From the NCBI GenBank assembly GCA_026400425.1, contig JAPLPC010000570.1:1-7472 (forward strand): a stretch of DNA of 7,472 nt, given 5' to 3'. Position 1 is the stretch's first letter; every line of letters starts with the position of its first letter. Origin of the DNA: Hyphomicrobiales bacterium. GTDB lineage: Bacteria; Pseudomonadota; Alphaproteobacteria; Rhizobiales; Xanthobacteraceae. The translations under genes and the position numbers were made by a program. The notes under the pieces are model-generated. The model was not told the origin of the DNA. It was given only the letters and a program-made list of their open reading frames with translations, and made no database searches. Shown one piece after another: positions 1-6,345 of the stretch.

Positions 1-1709
1 GCCAGCATGAAGGTGAAGATCAGCGGCATCCAGTCGAAGATCATCTTCTGGGTCGGATCCGGCGGCGTCGGGTTCAGCTTCATCTGGAACCACATCGTGA
101 TGCCCATGATGATCGGCCAGATGCCAAGCGCCAGATAGTGACCGAGAACCGGGATCGCGGTCGGATCGAACGGCAGCAGCCCGAACAGGTTGAACAGGTT
201 GGTCGGATCATGCGCCGACAGATCCTTGATCCAGCCGAAGAACGGCGCGTGGCGCATTTCGATGGTGACGAACAGCACCTTGTAGAGAGAGAAGAACACC
301 GGGATCTGCAACAGGACGGGAAGACAGCCGGCGACCGGATTGATCTTCTCCTTCTTGTAGATCTCCATCATCTCCTGCTGCTGCTTCATCCGGTCATCCG
401 GATAACGCTCCTTCAGCGAGGCCAGTTGCGGCTGGATCGCCTTCATCTTCGCCATCGAGGCGTAGGACTTGCTGGCGAGCGGGAAGAAGATGATCTTGAC
501 CAGCACCGTGACCAGCAAAATAGCGATGCCGAAATTGCCAAACAGGTGGAAGAACCAGTCGAGCGCCAGGAACATCGGCTTGGTGATGAAATAGAACCAG
601 CCCCAGTCGATCAGCAGGTCGAAGTGGTTGAGGCCGAGCGACTGGTTGTAGCCGCCGAGGCCGACCGCGAGCGGGAAGTTGATGCCGACGGTGGCGGCTT
701 CCTTGGCGCCGGCGAACAGCCGCGCATTCGCAGTTGTGGTGCCGCCCGGGGCTACGGTCTGCGCGTCCTGCAGATAATCGGTCTGATAGGTGCGGACGGT
801 GCCGGTCAGGCTCGACGAGAATTTCGCGGCCAGCTTGGCATTGGTGTCCGGAAGCAGCGCCGAAGCCCAGTATTTGTCTGTGATGCCGAGCCATGCATTG
901 GTGACGTTGAAATCGACCTGCTTGGCTTCCTCGATCTTCTTGTAACCGTATTCCTGCAGGCCCTTGTCGCCGAGATAGCCGACCAGGCCTTCATGCAGGA
1001 TGTAGTAGCCTTCCACATGCGGGGTGCCGTGGCGCGAGATCAGCGCGTAGGGATACAGCGTCACCGGAGCGGTGCCGGCGTTGCTGACGTCGTCCTTGAC
1101 CGAGAACAGATAGCGGTCGTCAATCGAAATGGTGCGGGTGAAGGTGAGGCCTTCGCCATTGTCATATTTGAGCACGACCGGCGACGTCGGCGTCAGGGCG
1201 TTGTTGCCTTGCTGGGTCCATTCGGTGCTGGCGTCGGGCACCTTGGCCTTGGCGCCGGTGGCGCCGACCCAGCCGAATTCGGCGTAATACGGCGCCGCGG
1301 TGCCGGACGGCGAGAACAGCGTGATCGGCGGCGAAGCCGGATCCACGGTCATGCGGAATTTGGTGAGCGCGATATCGTCGATGCGTGCGCCGCGCAGCGC
1401 AATCGAACCGGTCAGGCGTGGCGTGTCGATCTTGACGCGCTTCGATGACGCCAGAGCGACGTCGCGGCTGATTGGAGCATTGGCCGGCGCGGCATTGACG
1501 GGTGCGCTGCCGGGAGTTGGGGTCGCCGAGCCAGGCTGCGGCGCCGTGCTGCCGCCCGCGGCGGGCTGCGATGGGTTGGCGAGCTGAGCCTGCGTGGCCT
1601 GCTGTGCCTTCTGCTTTTCCATCTGCGGAATGTTGTAGAAATATTGCCAGCCAAGAAGCACCAGGCCGGACAGAACGACGGCGATAATGGTGTTGCGGTT
1701 GTCGGTCAT
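1..1709 (-). CDS. yidC: Membrane protein insertase YidC (3' end beyond window)
   Basis: YidC/Oxa1/Alb3 family insertase. It places membrane proteins in the inner membrane, alone or with SecYEG. Reading from the ATG at 1709 gives the typical start MTDNRNTIIAVVLSGLVLLG, whose hydrophobic stretch (about residues 8-25) is the first membrane segment. A Pro/Ala/Gln-rich linker follows, then a large periplasmic domain (roughly residues 85-345). The conserved insertase core comes next, with the segment VTVLVKIIFFPLASKSYASM. Lys405 in that segment aligns with the groove basic residue (Arg366 in E. coli). A cytoplasmic amphipathic region (KERYPDDRMKQQQEMM) and the motif NPVAGCLPVLLQIPVFFSLY follow. About 569 codons lie in the window. 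Family members in this group have about 610-620 residues, so only the last membrane segment and the basic tail are missing. It lies 78 bp downstream of rnpA in the same direction. The family call is secure; no clear Shine-Dalgarno is seen. Confidence 0.97.
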   Translation of the reverse strand, partial: MTDNRNTIIAVVLSGLVLLGWQYFYNIPQMEKQKAQQATQAQLANPSQPAAGGSTAPQPGSATPTPGSAPVNAAPANAPISRDVALASSKRVKIDTPRLTGSIALRGARIDDIALTKFRMTVDPASPPITLFSPSGTAAPYYAEFGWVGATGAKAKVPDASTEWTQQGNNALTPTSPVVLKYDNGEGLTFTRTISIDDRYLFSVKDDVSNAGTAPVTLYPYALISRHGTPHVEGYYILHEGLVGYLGDKGLQEYGYKKIEEAKQVDFNVTNAWLGITDKYWASALLPDTNAKLAAKFSSSLTGTVRTYQTDYLQDAQTVAPGGTTTANARLFAGAKEAATVGINFPLAVGLGGYNQSLGLNHFDLLIDWGWFYFITKPMFLALDWFFHLFGNFGIAILLVTVLVKIIFFPLASKSYASMAKMKAIQPQLASLKERYPDDRMKQQQEMMEIYKKEKINPVAGCLPVLLQIPVFFSLYKVLFVTIEMRHAPFFGWIKDLSAHDPTNLFNLFGLLPFDPTAIPVLGHYLALGIWPIIMGITMWFQMKLNPTPPDPTQKMIFDWMPLIFTFML

Positions 1710-1787
1710 CGTTCAGGTCTCGTCATCGGAATGCGGGTGCAGCTTTTGCCGTCGGCAGCGCGCTTTTGGCAGGCCGCGGGCGTCAGG

Positions 1788-2144
1788 TCACGTCGTTTTT
1801 GAGGTCGTCGTCTTTGCTGGTTGCCGTTCGAGGCGGTGCAGCGCGGCGCGCAGGTCGTCGAGCATGGTCGCAAAATCGCGCGTCAACGCGTTGCGACGGC
1901 CGACTAGCACATAATCGCTATGGGCGCGCATAGACAATGGATCGACGCGCTTCACCAGTTCGCGAAGTCGGCGCTTGATCCGGTTCCGCTCGGGCGCGGT
2001 TCCGTTTTTCTTGGTGACGGTAAAGCCGACCCTGATCGGGCCGCTGTCATCGCGGCCGCGCCGCTGCAGGACGAAAGCAGGCGCGTTGACGCGCGGACCG
2101 GCTGCAGCAGCGAGGAAGTCCGCCCGCTGCCGTAACCGTTCCAT
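1788..2144 (-). CDS. rnpA: Ribonuclease P protein component
   Basis: Protein subunit of RNase P, which assists the catalytic RNA in removing 5' leaders from pre-tRNAs. The 118-residue product starts MERLRQRADFLAAAAG. It contains the family core RVGFTVTKKNGTAPERNRIK followed by RRLRELVKRV, including the signature RNR helix that contacts RNA, and then the strand DYVLVGRRNAL. Length and basic composition fit the family, with a short Thr/Lys-rich tail. The frame stays open upstream to 2246, but the ATG at 2144 is preferred: it leaves a 22-nt gap after rpmH and matches the usual family N-terminus, whereas a longer form would overlap rpmH. It is probably cotranscribed with rpmH and yidC. No strong ribosome binding site is seen, so translation may be coupled to rpmH (inference). 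Confidence 0.96.
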   Translation of the reverse strand: MERLRQRADFLAAAAGPRVNAPAFVLQRRGRDDSGPIRVGFTVTKKNGTAPERNRIKRRLRELVKRVDPLSMRAHSDYVLVGRRNALTRDFATMLDDLRAALHRLERQPAKTTTSKTT

Positions 2145-2166
2145 GATGCGGTCTCGAAGGATCCGA

Positions 2167-2301
2167 TCAGGCGCTGAGGCGCTTGCGGCCACGCGCACGG
2201 CGCGCAGCGAGCACTTTGCGGCCACCGACGGTGGCGAGACGGGCACGGAAGCCGTGGCGGCGCTTGCGCACCAGTTTCGAGGGTTGATAAGTGCGCTTCA
2301 C
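2167..2301 (-). CDS. rpmH: 50S ribosomal protein L34
   Basis: Ribosomal protein L34, a 44-residue, highly basic component of the large subunit. The sequence is near-invariant for the family: (M)[20 protein letters not shown] at the start and [17 protein letters not shown] at the end. The start codon is GTG at 2301. It is supported by a GGAG ribosome binding site (2310-2313 on the minus strand) 8 nt upstream and by exact agreement with the N-terminus of L34 proteins. In-frame codons further upstream do not look like L34. It is the first gene of the rpmH-rnpA-yidC cluster and follows a strong promoter at 2469-2497. Confidence 0.98.
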
Positions 2302-2433
2302 GGGTCGTACTCCGATGACCGGGCAACAAATCGCCGACTGGCAATCGATCACCAAATGAATGGGTTGTGCCCTAAGACGTTGACTTCGCGAGCCGTTTCC
2401 GGCTGCAAGCGCGTTCGGCCCATGCGGGCCGCC

Positions 2434-2447
2434 CCGGCGAAAGCCGG
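2434..2447 (-). promoter_or_regulatory. Short hairpin in the rpmH leader
   Basis: A perfect 5-bp stem (CCGGC / GCCGG) closes a four-base loop about 15-30 nt after the predicted transcription start. As RNA it reads CCGGCUUUCGCCGG. It may stabilise the 5' end of the transcript or be incidental in this GC-rich DNA. No U-tract follows, so it is not a standard terminator. Confidence 0.3.
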
Positions 2448-2468
2448 ACCATCGCGGACAGATGCGGG

Positions 2469-2497
2469 CTTATAAGCGAGCGTCCTGTTTTCGTCAA
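2469..2497 (-). promoter_or_regulatory. Sigma70-type promoter for rpmH-rnpA-yidC
   Basis: On the minus strand TTGACG (2492-2497) and TATAAG (2469-2474) are separated by exactly 17 nt. This is close to the consensus housekeeping promoter, as expected for a ribosomal-protein operon. Transcription would start near 2462, about 160 nt before the rpmH start codon. The pattern is seen directly; activity is inferred. Confidence 0.8.
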
Positions 2498-2699
2498 TCT
2501 TGCCCGCTAAGAACTTGCAGGATCGGTTGGCAATTCGACGAACGATCCCCACCTGAAAATAATACCGTTCAGCGATGGCTCGCTGACGTGATTATGCCTT
2601 GTTCGCATGGCGGACAATGGCTCTGGGCCGATGTTTCGGTCTGCAACGAATCGTATTCGGACCCGTATCTCCGATAGGTCTGCGTTCCACCGAGAGATT

Positions 2700-2714
2700 G
2701 AGGCGCACTGCGTG
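2700..2714 (+). promoter_or_regulatory. Ribosome binding site and GTG start of the kinase gene
   Basis: GAGG at 2700-2703 lies 8 nt before the GTG at 2712. This decides the start: in-frame ATGs at 2607 and 2631 lie further upstream but add a segment with no family-like character, while the GTG start puts the first membrane segment near residue 27, as is usual for this kinase type. Confidence 0.6.
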
Positions 2715-4116
2715 TTATCGGCGGACAACCAGTTCCCTACCCCTTTGCTCCGGCATGGCCCGCTGCGCAAGCTCGGCCTGTCCGGCAAGTTGCTGCTGCT
2801 GACGATTCCGCTGGTGCTGCTGGCGCAGATCCTGATCTACGTCCCCTCGATCGCCAATTTCCGCATCAACCGGCTGAACGACCGGCTCGCCACGGCCAAC
2901 ACGGCCGCGCTGGTGCTCGACGCCGAGCCGCTCGGCATGGTGCCGGAATCGCTGTCGCGGCAGATTCTTGGCAGCATCGGCGCGCGTGCGGTGGCAATCA
3001 AATGGGGCCAGCAGCGGCGGCTGCTCGCCAGTGCCGATCTGCCGGGGCAAATCGATCACGATATCGACATGCGATCGATCACGGTGTGGTCGGCGATCTA
3101 CGATGCGTTCGAGGTGATGTTCGAAACCGGCAACCAGACCATGCGCATCATCGGCCCGGCGCCGGGCGGCGCGCAGTTCATCGAGGTGGTGGTGGACGAG
3201 TTGCCGCTTCGACAGGCGATGTATCGGTTCTCCAGAAATTTGCTCTGGGTCTCGCTGGGCTTGGCGATTCTCTCCGCCGGTCTGGTCTACCTGGCGCTGC
3301 ATTATCTGTTCGTCCGTCCGATGCGGCGGCTGACCGCAAATATGGTGGCATTCCACGATGTCCGCCATGCAGCGCGACCTCGTCTCGATGCTGCATCAGA
3401 AGAGCCGGCTCGCGGCGCTCGGTCTCGCGGTGTCGAAGATCAATCACGATCTGCGCAATCTGCTGGCGTCGTCGCAATTGCTGTCGGATCAGCTCGCCAG
3501 CGTGCCCGATCCGCGCGTGCAACGCTTCGCGCCGAAACTGATGCGGTCGCTGGAGCGCGCCATCGCGTTCTGCCAATCGACCTTGTCCTATGGCCGCGCC
3601 CAGGAAGCGCCACCCGACCGCCGCATGGTTGCGGTCGAGCAGGTGGTCGGCGAGGTGCGGGAATCCGCGGGCTTGGCCAGCGATGCGGCGATCGGCTGGG
3701 TCAGCGCCATCGAGCGCGGGCTGCTGATCGATGCCGATCCGGATCATCTGTTTCGTATTCTCCTCAATCTGGTGCGCAACGCTGCCCAGGCGCTGGAAGG
3801 CCAGACAGGCGATGACGTGGCGCCGCCGCAGATTCGCATCACCGGCCGCCGCGAAGGCGCGGTGGCGATTCTCGAGGTCTCCGATACCGGCCCCGGCGTG
3901 CCGCAAAGAGCGAAGGATCACCTGTTCGAGGCGTTCCAGGGCTCGTCCCGTCCCGGCGGCAGCGGGCTGGGTCTGGCAATCGCCGCTGAGCTGGTGCGTG
4001 CCCATGACGGCGATATCGCGCTGGTGGAGGGCACCATCGGTGCCACGTTCCGGATCACGCTGCCCGACCGTCCGGTGGAACTGCACAGCATCCGCAGCGA
4101 GCGGGCGCGGGCCTGA
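2712..4116 (+). pseudogene. Sensor histidine kinase, frame broken within HAMP
   Basis: Membrane-bound two-component sensor kinase in two frames. Part one, from the GTG at 2712, has TM1 (about residues 27-48), a periplasmic sensor of about 125 residues, TM2 (about 177-200) and the first HAMP helix (VRPMRRLTANMVAFHD). At about 3357 the frame is lost. Left uncorrected it runs to 3815 through Arg-rich nonsense. Part two starts in the +1 frame at ATG 3358 and ends at 4116 (252 residues). It keeps the last turn of the second HAMP helix (AMQRDL), the H-box KINHDLRN with phosphoacceptor His30, the N-box LLNLVRNAAQAL, the G1 box SDTGPGVP and the G2 box GGSGLGLAIA. The HAMP connector and most of the second helix, about 25 residues, are absent. 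Deletion plus frame change, rather than one miscalled base, is therefore the best explanation. Part two could still be made as a soluble kinase core. No response regulator lies nearby, and the signal is unknown. Confidence 0.8.
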
Positions 4117-4118
4117 TC

Positions 4119-4134
4119 GCCGCGAGCCCGCGGC
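4119..4134 (+). terminator. Possible weak terminator after the histidine kinase
   Basis: A perfect 6-bp stem, GCCGCG / CGCGGC, with a four-base loop starts 3 nt after the kinase stop codon and is followed by TTGTC. The position and GC stem suit a factor-independent terminator, but the T-run is poor. The rest of the interval up to the tRNA (4135-4286) shows no gene and no clear promoter. Confidence 0.4.
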
Positions 4135-4286
4135 TTGTCACGCGATTGAAATATCCGCGCACAGGCGCTTGCCAAGCCGCCGCCAAGACGTTAGGGATGG
4201 CGCGCTTTCGATGAACACCGTTCCCGAAACGCATCCGGCGCCGGTGGTCTTGCCTTTTCAGGTTCTGCTACCCGCGTCCACGGCAC

Positions 4287-4363
4287 GCGCCCGTAGCTCA
4301 GCTGGATAGAGCACGTGACTACGAATCACGGGGTCAGAGGTTCGAATCCTTTCGGGCGCGCCA
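4287..4363 (+). tRNA. tRNA-Arg (anticodon ACG)
   Basis: A full cloverleaf of 77 nt including an encoded CCA end. The acceptor stem GCGCCCG (4287-4293) pairs with CGGGCGC (4353-4359), followed by discriminator G and CCA (4361-4363). The D-arm is GCTC...GAGC. The anticodon stem CGTGA/TCACG encloses the loop CTACGAA with anticodon ACG, whose A34 is expected to become inosine and read CGU/CGC/CGA. The T-arm is AGAGG-TTCGAAT-CCTTT. Its 3' end overlaps the terminal codons of the recombinase gene on the opposite strand. All stems are intact, so the gene should be functional. Confidence 0.97.
4334..4363. other. Probable attachment region: tRNA 3' end shared with recombinase C-terminus
   Basis: The 30 bases hold both the T-arm and acceptor 3' strand of tRNA-Arg and, on the minus strand, the last nine codons (WRARKDSNL) and TGA stop of the serine recombinase. 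A tRNA 3' end that borders a recombinase gene and keeps the tRNA intact is the usual signature of an integration site. The second copy expected at the far end of the element is outside the window, so the exact core cannot be fixed here. Confidence 0.55.
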
Positions 4364-5998
4364 TTTGCGTACAAAACCACGAACATTTCCGTTCTCGGTC
4401 TGTTTGCCCGCGATGGCCGCCTGGAGGATATCCTTGCTGCCGATGATCCGGATCGTTTGGTCGTCGACCTCGACCGCATCGATGATCGAATGGATATAGC
4501 CTTTGCGGGTGTTGGTGTCGCCCGCATCGAGCTTCGCGTTCATCAACCGGGCGAATGCGTCGATCTTCTCAGCATTGACGGCGGCTGCCATGCCGCATTG
4601 GGCGCGGGCATGATCGAGCGCCGCCTTGGCCCGGTCCCGTTGAGCTTTCAAAGCGGCGGTGCGCTCTCGCAAAATATCATCGAGCTCAACGATGCCGTCT
4701 TCAATCGAGCGGTAAAGCCGCTTCATGCGATCTTCGCAGTCGGTCAATTCCTTCTGCAAACCCAGCAGGCGGCCGTCCGCGGACTCGCTCTTTGCCGCCT
4801 GACGCTCGATCAGTGATTTCAGGAGGTCGGCGATACGGTCGGGTGCCAGGACGCACTGCTTGAGGTTGGTTAAGACGATTTCGTCCAGGGTCGCCGCCGG
4901 AATGTGCCGACCCTTGCAAACCGACTTGCCCTTCTGCTGGCAACCTGCACATGAATAATACGAGTACGACCGTCCCTGTCGATTGGTCGTCCCGGTCCGG
5001 GTCATTCCGGAACCACAGGAGGCGCAGACCGCGATACCCGTCAGCAGTGAAGGGCCGTTCACGACCCGCGGCGGCGTCGTCTTGGGATTGCTGCGAGCGA
5101 GCTTCGCCTGCACGCGATCGAAATCGCCTTGCTCGATCAGCACGGGCACGGGAATTTGGATCACCGTCGAAGGGTCATACTTCCTGCCATCGCGCGAGCT
5201 GCGCACGCCATACGGCCATTGTCCGGTCGCGTAGCAGCTGTTGGTCAGGATCTTGTGGACCGGCCCGACACCAAATGTGGCGCCCCGGCGGGTGCGGTAG
5301 CCATGGCTGTTCAGCCATTTCGTCGTCTCCTTGACGCCAAGCGGGCCGGTCTTGCCGTCGCCCTCAAGATAAAGCTTGAACATCAGCCGAACCGTTTCGG
5401 CTTCGACGGCATCAATATCGAGCTTCTTCTTGATCTTCTGGCCGCGGCGTTCCGCCTCGACGATCTTGTAGCCCAGCGGCGGCGTGGCACCATTCCAGAA
5501 CCCCTGTTTCGCCGACTCGCGCATAGCGCGTGTTGTATTCTTTGATATCTCTCTAGATGTATGCTCGTCGAAGGCTCCGATGATCTGCCGCACCAAAATT
5601 TGGCTCGGATCGTCGCCGGTTGGCTGAGTGACCGAGACCACGTCGACGCCGTGCTTCCGCAATTTGCGGATGGTCAGCTCCATCTCGGCGACGTTGCGGA
5701 AGAAACGGTTGAATGCATAAAAGAGGATCGCGTCGTAGGGATGATCGGGCGCACAGGCGCGCTCGATCATGTCCTGCAACACGGGCCGGCGATCATCGGT
5801 CGCGGTCTTTGCTTCCACAAACTCCTCGATGATGACGTATCCGTTTTGATCGGCGAAGCTTGCCGTAATTTTCCGCTGGCTCGGAATCGACGCTTCGTTG
5901 GCGTACTGGCGCCCAGTGCTGACCCTGTAATAGGTCGCAACGCGCTTGGTCGCGTCAGGCTGCTTGGAAACCGAATTGTGAAAGACGTGCTTGTTCAT
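4334..5998 (-). CDS. Large serine recombinase / integrase
   Basis: Site-specific DNA recombinase of the serine family, probably the integrase/excisionase of the element. The 554 residues contain, in order: a resolvase catalytic domain (about 18-165) with the active site YYRVST (Arg25, nucleophile Ser27), DDRRPVLQDM and the arginine pair in FNRFFR (Arg98, Arg101); a recombinase DNA-binding domain (about 170-300, with GFWNGATPPLGYK); a zinc ribbon with Cys325, Cys328, Cys350, Cys353 and possibly Cys361; and a charged helical, probably coiled-coil region (about 390-470). The gene appears full length and intact. The ATG at 5998 is preceded by a modest GAG at 7 nt. Its frame ends inside the tRNA-Arg gene on the other strand, so the final nine residues come from tRNA sequence. 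It lies 80 bp downstream of the 88-residue gene, in the same direction. Confidence 0.95.
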   Translation of the reverse strand: MNKHVFHNSVSKQPDATKRVATYYRVSTGRQYANEASIPSQRKITASFADQNGYVIIEEFVEAKTATDDRRPVLQDMIERACAPDHPYDAILFYAFNRFFRNVAEMELTIRKLRKHGVDVVSVTQPTGDDPSQILVRQIIGAFDEHTSREISKNTTRAMRESAKQGFWNGATPPLGYKIVEAERRGQKIKKKLDIDAVEAETVRLMFKLYLEGDGKTGPLGVKETTKWLNSHGYRTRRGATFGVGPVHKILTNSCYATGQWPYGVRSSRDGRKYDPSTVIQIPVPVLIEQGDFDRVQAKLARSNPKTTPPRVVNGPSLLTGIAVCASCGSGMTRTGTTNRQGRSYSYYSCAGCQQKGKSVCKGRHIPAATLDEIVLTNLKQCVLAPDRIADLLKSLIERQAAKSESADGRLLGLQKELTDCEDRMKRLYRSIEDGIVELDDILRERTAALKAQRDRAKAALDHARAQCGMAAAVNAEKIDAFARLMNAKLDAGDTNTRKGYIHSIIDAVEVDDQTIRIIGSKDILQAAIAGKQTENGNVRGFVRKWRARKDSNL

Positions 5999-6020
5999 GA
6001 CAGAACTCTACTGAGACTTG

Positions 6021-6080
6021 ATGTTGACGGCGTTCTCAACGCTCGATTCGTGAATCTCACCAGAGGGGTTGTCAACGGCT
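6021..6080. promoter_or_regulatory. Inverted-repeat cluster and possible promoter upstream of the recombinase
   Basis: The gap before the recombinase start contains several small dyads: GTTGA-N8-TCAAC (6023-6040), overlapping GCGTT-CTC-AACGC (6030-6042), GATTC-GT-GAATC (6045-6056) and GTTG-T-CAAC (6068-6076). A perfect TTGACA (6070-6075, minus strand) could serve as a -35, but no good -10 stands 16-18 nt further on. The region may be an operator/promoter for the recombinase or a recombinase binding site. Presence of the repeats is seen; function is inferred. Confidence 0.4.
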
Positions 6081-6345
6081 ATTTTCCCAGAGAATCTTCA
6101 ACAATAGCGAGCAAATCCTGGAGCTCTCGGCCAAGCAAGATCTCAATCGCGCGCAACTCGCGGTCCTGGATCGGCGGCGAGAGCGGCAGATCAAGCGTCA
6201 CGTGAAAGTCCTCGGCTTGCGGCTGTTGGCGCCCTCTCTTCTTCGGCACAACATCAGGAGTAGCCGCGCGAGCATGAACGTATGCGCCCACCGTTCTCGT
6301 CCGCAGCTTGACGTGCGACCGCGCCGCCATCGGCTTAGAGCTCAT
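6079..6345 (-). CDS. Hypothetical 88-residue protein coupled to traA
   Basis: I do not recognise this family. The ATG at 6345 overlaps the end of the relaxase gene by 11 nt, and a GGGAG ribosome binding site (6353-6357) lies 7 nt upstream inside that gene. This is a strong sign of a real, translationally coupled gene. The protein has two halves. Residues 1-40 are basic (ten Lys/Arg, one acidic residue; PKKRGRQ at 34-40), like a nucleic-acid-contacting tail. Residues 45-88 are acidic and probably helical (DRELRAIEILLGRELQDLLA). There are no Cys residues and no signal peptide. Lying between a relaxase and a recombinase, it might be an accessory factor for transfer or recombination, but that is only inference. 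A later ATG at 6330 is an alternative start. Confidence 0.7.
   Translation of the reverse strand: MSSKPMAARSHVKLRTRTVGAYVHARAATPDVVPKKRGRQQPQAEDFHVTLDLPLSPPIQDRELRAIEILLGRELQDLLAIVEDSLGK

Larger units (their letters stand above)
2302..2711. other. Divergent intergenic region between rpmH and the histidine kinase
   Basis: This 410-bp stretch separates the oppositely oriented rpmH and kinase genes. Reading leftwards it holds the rpmH promoter (2469-2497) and a leader of about 160 nt with a short hairpin. The right part, about 2500-2700, should contain the promoter of the kinase gene. No convincing -35/-10 pair is visible on the plus strand there; a TAATAC hexamer at 2560-2565 lacks a good -35 partner. 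Short open frames on both strands show no recognisable protein. Confidence 0.7.

Noticed and set aside
138..1448. Long plus-strand open frame (436 codons) opposite yidC
   Set aside because: It lies antisense to clearly recognisable YidC, and its product is low-complexity, rich in Arg/Glu/Asp, as expected from the complement of a GC-rich gene.
2145..2246. Longer rnpA start overlapping rpmH
   Set aside because: The extension is the out-of-frame complement of rpmH coding sequence and does not resemble RnpA N-termini; the ATG at 2144 fits the family.
2715..3368. Minus-strand open frame of 217 codons
   Set aside because: Gln/Arg/His-rich shadow of the kinase sensor region with no recognisable domain.
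3360..3815. Continuation of the first kinase frame to a stop at 3815
   Set aside because: After the break the product is Arg/Ala-rich with no motif, while the kinase core is plainly in the +1 frame over the same bases.
3178..4086. Minus-strand open frame of 302 codons
   Set aside because: Shadow of the histidine kinase catalytic region; composition is typical of antisense GC-rich frames.
4211..4309. Small plus-strand frame from ATG 4211 running into the tRNA
   Set aside because: About 32 codons, no ribosome binding site, overlaps the tRNA 5' half, no family resemblance.
4258..4527. Minus-strand frame with the phrase GAPERIRTSDPVIRSHVLYP
   Set aside because: This phrase is the familiar false protein produced by translating a tRNA gene backwards; the real feature is tRNA-Arg.
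5561..6205. Plus-strand frame of 214 codons opposite the recombinase
   Set aside because: Antisense to the catalytic domain of the serine recombinase; no recognisable domain and it crosses two minus-strand genes.
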